From: Pichia kudriavzevii
Lineage: Eukaryota > Ascomycota > Pichiomycetes > Pichiales > Pichiaceae
Length of the DNA stretch: 64,000 nucleotides
NCBI RefSeq assembly: GCF_003054445.1
Contig: NC_042509.1
Coordinates: 806,001 to 870,000, forward strand
Direction of reading: 5' to 3'
In this document: positions 57,553 through 64,000 of the stretch, one piece after another
How positions within the stretch are numbered: position 1 is the stretch's first letter
Layout: each line of letters opens with the position of its first letter
The notes under the pieces: model-generated
Databases searched by the model: none
Seen by the model: only the letters and a program-made list of their open reading frames with translations
Told to the model about the DNA's origin: nothing
Program-made: the position numbers and the translations under genes

Positions 57553-60417
57553 ATGGTGGACCTTAGAACAACTATTCTAAGCGAAATAGTTAGCTCAAAC
57601 TATACTTGTCTGGTTTGTACCGATCATATTACTCCCACATCAAAGATTTGGTCTTGTTCTAATTGTTATAGAGCATTTGATTTATCATGTATTCAAGATT
57701 GGGCAAAACGTGGATCATCAACTCAAGATGATCGGTCCTGGAGATGTCCATCTTGTAATTATTCTCATTTGAAAATCCCCAAATTATATACATGTTGGTG
57801 TGGGAAATCTATCAATCCAACTTTTAACTATTTGGAACCTCATAGTTGTGGTAATTTATGTTCGAAATCGCTAGAAACTTGCCATCACGATTGTACGCTT
57901 ACTTGTCATCCAGGACCTCATATTGAAAAATGTACATCTCTTGGACCAATAATGAAATGTCATTGTGGGAAAAATTCTAGACAACTTCCTTGCATTAATA
58001 CTCCATATGATGAAGGTTGGTCTTGTGAAGAAATTTGTAATGATATTCTACCATGCGGAATTCATAAATGTCAGAAAAAATGCCATTCAGGAAACTGTGG
58101 TGATTGCCACTCGAATCTAGAAGTTTTTTGTTACTGTGGTAAATCTCATGATTTAATTAAATGTAATGAACGTTTACCGAAAAAGTCAATTGTCTCTTTC
58201 AATAAATCATGGATTGGGAATTTTCAGTGTTCTAACCCTTGTAATATCAAATTGGATTGTGGAATACATACATGTGTGGAAGGGTGCCACCCATTAAATA
58301 ATGATAGTCATAAATGTCCAAATTCCCCTTTAAATTTGAGTTTTTGTCCATGTGGGAAAACGAAAATCAATGATCTATTACAACATCCAAGAGAGAGTTG
58401 CTTGGATCCAATACCTACTTGTGATAAGGTATGCGGTAAGCGCTTACCCTGTGGTCATAAATGTTATTGGAATTGCCATGAAGGTCCATGTGCTCCTTGT
58501 TATCAAGTTGTAGATCTGGATTGTCAATGTGGAACTTGCCATTATTCCATTGCATGTGGATTAAAACAGGATGGTTATATCCCTACCTGTAATACTAAGT
58601 GTGGAGCCAAATTCAACTGTAAGCGTCATTATTGTGCAAAACGGTGTTGTGCATTTAGAAAGATTGCATTAGATAGATCTAAATTGATTAAAAAACAACT
58701 AAGGAATAACCTGATTACAACATCAGTTGTTGAATCTCTTGAAATTGAAAAGGAACATACTTGTGAGAAAGTCTGTGATCAGCCTCTATCCTGTGGTAAA
58801 CATAGATGTAAAGAAATATGTCATCCTGGTTCATGTCCACCATGTTTAGAATCTTCATCTGATGATTTGGTGTGCCATTGTGGTAAAACAGTTGTTCCTG
58901 CACCCGTTAGATGTGGAACAACTTTACCTGTTTGTCCATACCAATGTAAAAGACCAACACTTTGTGGACATAGACCAGAGCCCCACCATTGTCATGAAGA
59001 TAATATTCCATGCTCAAAATGTACAATGTTGGTTACAAAAACTTGTCAATGTGAAAAGCAAAATAAAGTTACAAATGTTATGTGTTATCAAGAAATAGTC
59101 AGTTGTTTCAAGATATGTGGCAAGTTGTTACCTTGTGGCAAGCATAAATGTAAAAAGACTTGTCACAAGCCGGGGGAGTGTCAAATAAAATGTAATGAAA
59201 AATGTTTGATGCCTAAAAAATGTGGACATTTGTGTCAACAAGTGTGTCATCAATCAAAACCTTGCAATGAAAATATTCCATGTAGGGAAACACTTATGAT
59301 TTCATGTGATTGTGGTAGAAGGAAGCAACCAATGCTATGTTTCTCGGTTACTAAGATGATAGAAGATAATTCTCAAGATGATGAAACTTACATTCCACAC
59401 ATTGAATGCGATGAAATCTGTATTAAACAGAGGAGAAGTAAAATGTTATTTGAAGCCTTGGGATTAGATCCGGAGAAGAACAAAGAAACTGAACTATCTT
59501 TGCAAATGAGAATGGTGGAAGCATTGTACAGTCCTTTTGTACTAAACCTTTATGCAAAACAGAAAACTTGGTGTTTAAGCATTGAAAATATATTTCAAAA
59601 ACTCGTCTCAGAAACCATCGAAACATCTTTCCAATCTATGTCTAATTCTTCATTAAAACAATCGTACCATTTCAGACCAATGAAGGAAATTCAAAGACGA
59701 TTTATTCACGAACTGGCAGAAACATGGAAATTGCTCTCGGAGTCTCATGATAGAGAGCCAAAAAGGTCAGTTTTTATAAAATTATTGAAGTCTTCTCATA
59801 TACCAGATCTTTCACTGGAGGAAGCATACAAAATTCAGAAGGATTATAAAGAAATGAAGAAGAATCAAGCTGTTAAGAAAGCCAACTCCATCAAGTTCAG
59901 TGAAGATGACAAGAGTCGTTTAGCGACTCCTACGTTAGATGACGAATCATTTATTCCCTTTAATGCAGTACTGCTCAAAGATGTTTTCTTTGGTGTTACT
60001 GTAAATAGTATGGATGCTGCACTTTATGATTTATGGACTTCAATCAACTCCTTCGGCGAAAGAAGATTTTCGTTGATTCAAAATGGAAATGTTGAATTTA
60101 TTAGTGAAAATATCTTCCTATTTGTGTGCGACTGTATAGGCACCGATGCCGATAAGGAGACCAAATTCGAACTTGAGAGACAAATCAAGGAATTATCTAC
60201 TCTCTTCAATGATAAAGTGAAGGAGAAGAACTTGGCAATGAAGTGTATACCAGCAAAAATTGATAAGGAGAATAACGTAGTCCTAGAGATCATGACGGAG
60301 GAAGAACCCATCACCCCTACTGAATTGGAGGACACTGTTTCTGCTGTTGACGATATAAGTAAAGAATTAGAATCTGTTAGCATTGAGGAATCTACGGTTT
60401 CTTCCGAATGGTGGTAA
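57553..60417 (+). CDS. FAP1: NF-X1-type zinc-finger protein Fap1
   Basis: This 954-residue protein is close in length to S. cerevisiae Fap1 (965 aa). A RING-like/PHD-like module at about 18-75 (CLVCTDHITPTSKIWSCSNC ... WRCPSCNY) suggests E3 ligase activity, as in NFX1. A long series of NF-X1 zinc fingers follows, with the C-x-H-x-C spacing seen in CGIHKCQKKCHSGNCGDC, CGHKCYWNCHEGPCAPC, CGKHRCKEICHPGSCPPC and CGKHKCKKTCHKPGEC. The C-terminal third contains an R3H-like region (RRFIHELAETWKLLSESHDREP). S. cerevisiae Fap1 binds the FKBP12 prolyl isomerase Fpr1 and affects rapamycin sensitivity; its molecular role is not settled. Confidence 0.9.
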   Translation: MVDLRTTILSEIVSSNYTCLVCTDHITPTSKIWSCSNCYRAFDLSCIQDWAKRGSSTQDDRSWRCPSCNYSHLKIPKLYTCWCGKSINPTFNYLEPHSCGNLCSKSLETCHHDCTLTCHPGPHIEKCTSLGPIMKCHCGKNSRQLPCINTPYDEGWSCEEICNDILPCGIHKCQKKCHSGNCGDCHSNLEVFCYCGKSHDLIKCNERLPKKSIVSFNKSWIGNFQCSNPCNIKLDCGIHTCVEGCHPLNNDSHKCPNSPLNLSFCPCGKTKINDLLQHPRESCLDPIPTCDKVCGKRLPCGHKCYWNCHEGPCAPCYQVVDLDCQCGTCHYSIACGLKQDGYIPTCNTKCGAKFNCKRHYCAKRCCAFRKIALDRSKLIKKQLRNNLITTSVVESLEIEKEHTCEKVCDQPLSCGKHRCKEICHPGSCPPCLESSSDDLVCHCGKTVVPAPVRCGTTLPVCPYQCKRPTLCGHRPEPHHCHEDNIPCSKCTMLVTKTCQCEKQNKVTNVMCYQEIVSCFKICGKLLPCGKHKCKKTCHKPGECQIKCNEKCLMPKKCGHLCQQVCHQSKPCNENIPCRETLMISCDCGRRKQPMLCFSVTKMIEDNSQDDETYIPHIECDEICIKQRRSKMLFEALGLDPEKNKETELSLQMRMVEALYSPFVLNLYAKQKTWCLSIENIFQKLVSETIETSFQSMSNSSLKQSYHFRPMKEIQRRFIHELAETWKLLSESHDREPKRSVFIKLLKSSHIPDLSLEEAYKIQKDYKEMKKNQAVKKANSIKFSEDDKSRLATPTLDDESFIPFNAVLLKDVFFGVTVNSMDAALYDLWTSINSFGERRFSLIQNGNVEFISENIFLFVCDCIGTDADKETKFELERQIKELSTLFNDKVKEKNLAMKCIPAKIDKENNVVLEIMTEEEPITPTELEDTVSAVDDISKELESVSIEESTVSSEWW

Positions 60418-60470
60418 TTTTGATCTTTTTAGACGTATTTATGTTTATAAATTAACAACCAATGGATCTC

Positions 60471-62423
60471 CTAGATGCCTGACTGCTGAAGAATCCAAGA
60501 TAGACACTTAATCGTGTCCCTCTTTGAGTTAAATGTAGACTCTAATAAAATTTGCTTATCTTCAACCTTTGTTACCTTAACGTTCATAGTTATATGTAAT
60601 GTGGTGTAACTTGACTCCAATTTAATGCAAATTAGCAAACCTCTCACCTTCAAGATAAGCATACTTATTGGTGCTAGTTTTGAACTCACCCTTAAAAAGG
60701 GATCATTATTATAGCATCTCTTGGAGTTCTGAAATTGTTGTAATTGGTTAGGATCGTTTACATATTTTTTGATGGTCATATTGTTGGTAAATGTTGCCTT
60801 AGCATCAACTTCATCCATTCCTATTTCCAGCAATAAGTCAAATAGCAATTTTTCAAGTTTATGGATTGTATGATTGTGTTTGGTATACATTAATAGCGGA
60901 CGGAGTAAAAAGCCATGTCTACTTTTCATAACGTTCTGGTCTTTATTCAATGCCACCCGAGGAGTGAATAACTTCTGAACATTTTTATAGTTGTTTGCAC
61001 ATAGTAGTATTCTGAAAAGCTTAACCATATTATCTGCTCTTTGGTTTTGCGACAATTTTGGTGTGGGTTTCTGCAGTTCCTCGGAATCAATATCCAAAGA
61101 ATCGATCTGAATAATCGTATCATAAAGTTCGATTTGAATACGTGATGAACCAATGACATGGATCCTGAAAGTGACCAAACCTGCGGCTTCCTTCATCAAT
61201 TGCCAAAATAGTTCATTCTCAAAAATAAAGAATCTTGAGTTCTTAATTTTACTGACAAACGAATTACTGTTTTTAATAACTTCCCTTTCTATCGTACCGT
61301 ACGAATCGGATTGGCCAACTAGCTCTGGTTGCTCATTAGGTGCTTGGGCGTATCTAAATAACTTGACGCTCACTATCTTCTCACCACCCCATGTTTTCTC
61401 TCTTTCATTTTGATTCAATTTTTCAAATTCCAAGTGACCTTCTTCACCTTGTTTTAAAATTGCAATGCCTTTATCAAAATACTCACTGCCGGAATCGCCA
61501 TAGCCATATTTCACAGCTAGAACCTTCTTTTGCTTTACTTCACCATTTTGGTTAGTTTTCAATGATGAGCTCAAAGGAAGACTGCTCGAAGATCTCCCAG
61601 GTTCGACTGCCACTTGTGTTGTGACTGCTGTAATCACTTCGTTTGCCTCTAGCACCTCTAAAACTTCATTCCAATATGTGTGCCTCTCGTCTAAAGACTT
61701 GTTTAGATTCTTTACAGTTTCCTTCAAGAGTTCACTGGACTTTTTCAGACTCTCAAGCTTCCACCCGCTTCCGATTTTCATAGACTCTGATTCCTTCTGT
61801 TGTTCGTGTTCTTGGGGATCTGCAACATCCAAAGAAACTTTGTCAGCTGATAGTGAACCAGCCTTGAGATTCTGTTTGATGTGATCACTTAAGGAAGACA
61901 AACCAGCATTCGGCTTCGCTCCAGAGAGAAGCAGGGAAACAAAGTCTAACGCTAGTGTTGATGATCCTAGTGCAGTTCGAACGTTATTTAGCAGTTCTTC
62001 TCGCCTAACATTAACGTCAATCAAACTCTGATCGTTTTTTACGTCTTCTGATATATCATTGAAAGCGTTAAAGTCCTCAAATTTACTACCATCGTCCATC
62101 AACCCATCACCCCTATTGAGCTGTGTCCCTACTTGTGCGTTACCATCTAAAATATTTTGTATTTTTTCTTCTGAAAGTCTGTTGAATGACCCATATTTAT
62201 CAATTATTCTTCTAACCGTATTTTCAGAAAGATGCGTGTAGTCATTTAATTCTCTCTCCGCCTCTAGTTGCTGCCTGTAATAAGGATTTGGAAGATCGAG
62301 ATGTTCACCTTTAATAATTGATGTGTTAAACTTAAGGTAGTTTATCTGAGGAAGTGGGTAGATAGAATCCACCTCCGATGTCTCGCTTTTTTCCATGGAA
62401 TGATCTTCGGCAATGGGTTCCAT
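60471..62423 (-). CDS. MED17: Mediator head subunit Med17/Srb4
   Basis: This 650-residue protein matches Med17 (S. cerevisiae Srb4, 687 aa), the central scaffold of the Mediator head that contacts RNA polymerase II. The most diagnostic stretch is the N-terminal helical segment ALDFVSLLLSGAKPNAGLSS, followed by GSLSADKV, as in fungal Med17. Further on are SWKL-type helices (GSGWKLESLKKSSELLKETV), a coiled coil with TYWNEVLEVL, and a beta-rich C-terminal half (KVLAVKYGYGDSGSEYF and so on). The acidic, disordered N-terminus (MEPIAEDHSMEKSETSEVDS) precedes a FNTSIIKGEHLDLPNPYY segment. The gene converges on FAP1 with 53 bp between stops. Confidence 0.87.
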   Translation of the reverse strand: MEPIAEDHSMEKSETSEVDSIYPLPQINYLKFNTSIIKGEHLDLPNPYYRQQLEAERELNDYTHLSENTVRRIIDKYGSFNRLSEEKIQNILDGNAQVGTQLNRGDGLMDDGSKFEDFNAFNDISEDVKNDQSLIDVNVRREELLNNVRTALGSSTLALDFVSLLLSGAKPNAGLSSLSDHIKQNLKAGSLSADKVSLDVADPQEHEQQKESESMKIGSGWKLESLKKSSELLKETVKNLNKSLDERHTYWNEVLEVLEANEVITAVTTQVAVEPGRSSSSLPLSSSLKTNQNGEVKQKKVLAVKYGYGDSGSEYFDKGIAILKQGEEGHLEFEKLNQNEREKTWGGEKIVSVKLFRYAQAPNEQPELVGQSDSYGTIEREVIKNSNSFVSKIKNSRFFIFENELFWQLMKEAAGLVTFRIHVIGSSRIQIELYDTIIQIDSLDIDSEELQKPTPKLSQNQRADNMVKLFRILLCANNYKNVQKLFTPRVALNKDQNVMKSRHGFLLRPLLMYTKHNHTIHKLEKLLFDLLLEIGMDEVDAKATFTNNMTIKKYVNDPNQLQQFQNSKRCYNNDPFLRVSSKLAPISMLILKVRGLLICIKLESSYTTLHITMNVKVTKVEDKQILLESTFNSKRDTIKCLSWILQQSGI

Positions 62424-62685
62424 TTATATATCTATATAAATATATTCAAAACTATCTTATTCTTGTAAAAATAGCAGTAGAATGGAAAAGCAAAAACGAG
62501 AGGTAGGCATATACATTTCTTAGTGGTGAAATTTGTAATTTTTGTGAGAATCGCACATCGGAGGCTGGTAAATATATTTAGTTATCTCTACTCTCACTCC
62601 TGGTTGCAGATTGTTTCCTTACTCACATATATTTGCAACTTCTTATTCTTAAGAGTACACGTTCTTTGCTAATCTCATATATTCT

Positions 62686-62710
62686 TATATATATATATAT
62701 ATATATATAT
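62686..62710 (+). repeat. (TA)n microsatellite running into the lipase start codon
   Basis: Alternating TA covers 25 bp, and its last AT is the first two bases of the ATG at 62709. Length change would alter the leader but not the reading frame. Confidence 0.9.
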
Positions 62711-64000
62711 GGAGAAGGAAACGCATTTACCTACCGGTTTTGAAGAAGACTATATCAACGAGTCTCATATCCAGGAATTTGAAAAAGCTTTAAAGTATGA
62801 GGATCAGGAGGACAACAGCTATTTATCAAGGGACGACTCCGTAGTTTCTCTTGGCGGAGTCACAACTCCAAAGAGTACAGGCATAGAAACAATAACGTCT
62901 CAATCTGACTGGATGCCTGTTTACAACAAGACAAAAAGAAAAACTAGGCGGAATTCAAGTTTCACTGAGAGGCACCCCCTATTGCGCAGGCAAACTTCAA
63001 ATATCCATACAAGTGGTGCTGAAACCGAAACAGAGAAACCACTGTCGTCAGCTTCCTCCCAATATATGGGTGCATATGATGAATACTCGCTCACATTCAC
63101 GATCCTGAGATACCCCTTGCTTGCTTTTATAATAGGATGGACATGCGTATTATCTTTCCTTTATTTTCTCGTAAGATTATCAATTACTCTTTCTGAAAAG
63201 TTGATACTTGCCAAAGATAAAAAAAGAACACAGTTGCTAGATAGCCTGAAAAATTCAAAGAATTATGATGAATACATTGCCCATGCAAAAAAACTAGATG
63301 AATATTTGGGACTAGCAGAATGGTGTAACCAAGATAAATATAAATATTACGATTGGAGAAATCTTAGGAAAACAATTCACAATCTCCGAAAGTTTAGGTA
63401 TACTCAAAGATACGACGATTTAATGGTGGTTTTGCAAACATGCGTGAAATCCAACTTTGCAGGTACAGAAAACCCATTGCTGTATTCCCACTGCTATTAT
63501 GGAACTAAAAAGCTCATTGAAAGGTATAACGCCGAAGTGGTAAAATCGCTAGAAACCATTATAAAGGCTGAAAACATTAGTCTTAAGGAGAAAAGAATAT
63601 TTTTCAAGATAATCAATAAAAATTTTGGTAGAACTTGTTTAGTGTTGAGCGGCGGTGCATCCTTCTGCTATAATCATTTTGGCGTCATCAAGGCTCTTAT
63701 TGAAAATGATCTTATGCCGAAGATTGTAAGTGGCACTTCTGGCGGTGGTATGATTGCGGCATTGGTGGGATCACGGACCAATGAAGAATTACTTAAATTG
63801 ATTACACCTAAGCTATCAAGTAAAATGAATGCATTTGGCACTGAACCGTTTTGGGAAGGCATAAAACGTTGGTGGAAAACTGGAGCTAGATTTGATTCAG
63901 TTGATTGGGCAAGAAAGGCCCAGTGGTGGACAAGGGGATCAACTACATTTGAAGAGTCATACAAGAAAACGGGGAAAATTATAAACATTTCAACAGTTCC
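62709..64000 (+). CDS. Patatin-domain triacylglycerol lipase, TGL4/TGL5 type, 5' part
   Basis: The frame from 62709 stays open to the window edge (430 codons). Residues 1-120 are polar and disordered. A hydrophobic stretch at about 135-155 (YPLLAFIIGWTCVLSFLYFL) probably anchors the protein at the ER or lipid-droplet surface. The patatin domain begins near residue 300, with an oxyanion motif (LSGGASFCYNHFG) and the nucleophile S344 in SGTSGGGM of GxSxG type. The downstream GSRTNEELLKL and WARKAQWWTRG segments recall S. cerevisiae Tgl4/Tgl5. These lipases mobilise stored triacylglycerol. The partner Asp of the catalytic dyad lies beyond the window. An ATG only 2 bp after the TA repeat is unusual, and no better in-frame start was seen. 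Confidence 0.87.
   Translation, partial: MEKETHLPTGFEEDYINESHIQEFEKALKYEDQEDNSYLSRDDSVVSLGGVTTPKSTGIETITSQSDWMPVYNKTKRKTRRNSSFTERHPLLRRQTSNIHTSGAETETEKPLSSASSQYMGAYDEYSLTFTILRYPLLAFIIGWTCVLSFLYFLVRLSITLSEKLILAKDKKRTQLLDSLKNSKNYDEYIAHAKKLDEYLGLAEWCNQDKYKYYDWRNLRKTIHNLRKFRYTQRYDDLMVVLQTCVKSNFAGTENPLLYSHCYYGTKKLIERYNAEVVKSLETIIKAENISLKEKRIFFKIINKNFGRTCLVLSGGASFCYNHFGVIKALIENDLMPKIVSGTSGGGMIAALVGSRTNEELLKLITPKLSSKMNAFGTEPFWEGIKRWWKTGARFDSVDWARKAQWWTRGSTTFEESYKKTGKIINISTV

Overview
The window is nuclear DNA of a budding yeast (Saccharomycotina). Genes are compact, mostly intronless and on both strands. The three introns found carry GTATGT or GTAAGT donors and a perfect TACTAAC branch point. Two genes encode mitochondrial complex I subunits (NDUFA1-like and NDUFB3-like), which Saccharomyces lacks. 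CTG codons sit at invariant leucine positions of DNA polymerase delta, so the CUG-Ser and CUG-Ala clades are unlikely. A standard-code, complex I-bearing yeast of the Pichiaceae type (Pichia/Issatchenkia, Brettanomyces, Ogataea relatives) fits best. The species is not proven.

Layout, left to right. The 3' end of an RTA1-type membrane protein is followed by EXO5, a repeat-rich GPI cell-wall protein, the divergent pair GCD1/RPT4, the divergent pair MRPL40/perilipin-like, and NIK1. A 1.46-kb gene-free convergent gap with a GC-rich, promoter-like right end comes next, then HUL5 and POL3 (divergent) and an acidic protein of unknown function. A 1.6-kb gene-poor stretch ends in tRNA-Asn(GUU). Then come RAP1, GYP7, an NDT80-type regulator, SRS2, RSA4, DFR1, RPL33 (spliced), NDUFA1-like (spliced), a KIN4-type kinase, RAD10 and MCM3 (divergent), ERV1 (spliced), VRP1, MGE1 and PCF11 (divergent), a 55-codon NDUFB3-like gene, FAP1, MED17 and the 5' part of a TGL4/TGL5-type lipase that runs off the right edge.

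Themes. Many genes serve chromosome replication and maintenance (EXO5, POL3, RAP1, SRS2, DFR1, KIN4, RAD10, MCM3). Others serve protein turnover (RPT4, HUL5), translation and ribosome assembly (GCD1, RPL33, RSA4, MRPL40), mitochondria (MGE1, ERV1, two complex I subunits), RNA polymerase II transcription and 3'-end formation (MED17, PCF11), lipid storage (perilipin-like, TGL4/5-like), and the cell wall, signalling and actin (GPI protein, NIK1, VRP1).

No transposon, viral remnant, CRISPR array or obvious horizontal transfer was seen, and no clearly new multi-gene system. The best leads are regulatory. RAP1's own promoter has a two-half-site Rap1 motif. RPL33 has a HomolD box and a Cbf1 site but no canonical Rap1 site. 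ACGCGT boxes lie upstream of EXO5, POL3 and DFR1. There is an orphan promoter-like island beside HUL5, and several young tandem repeats.
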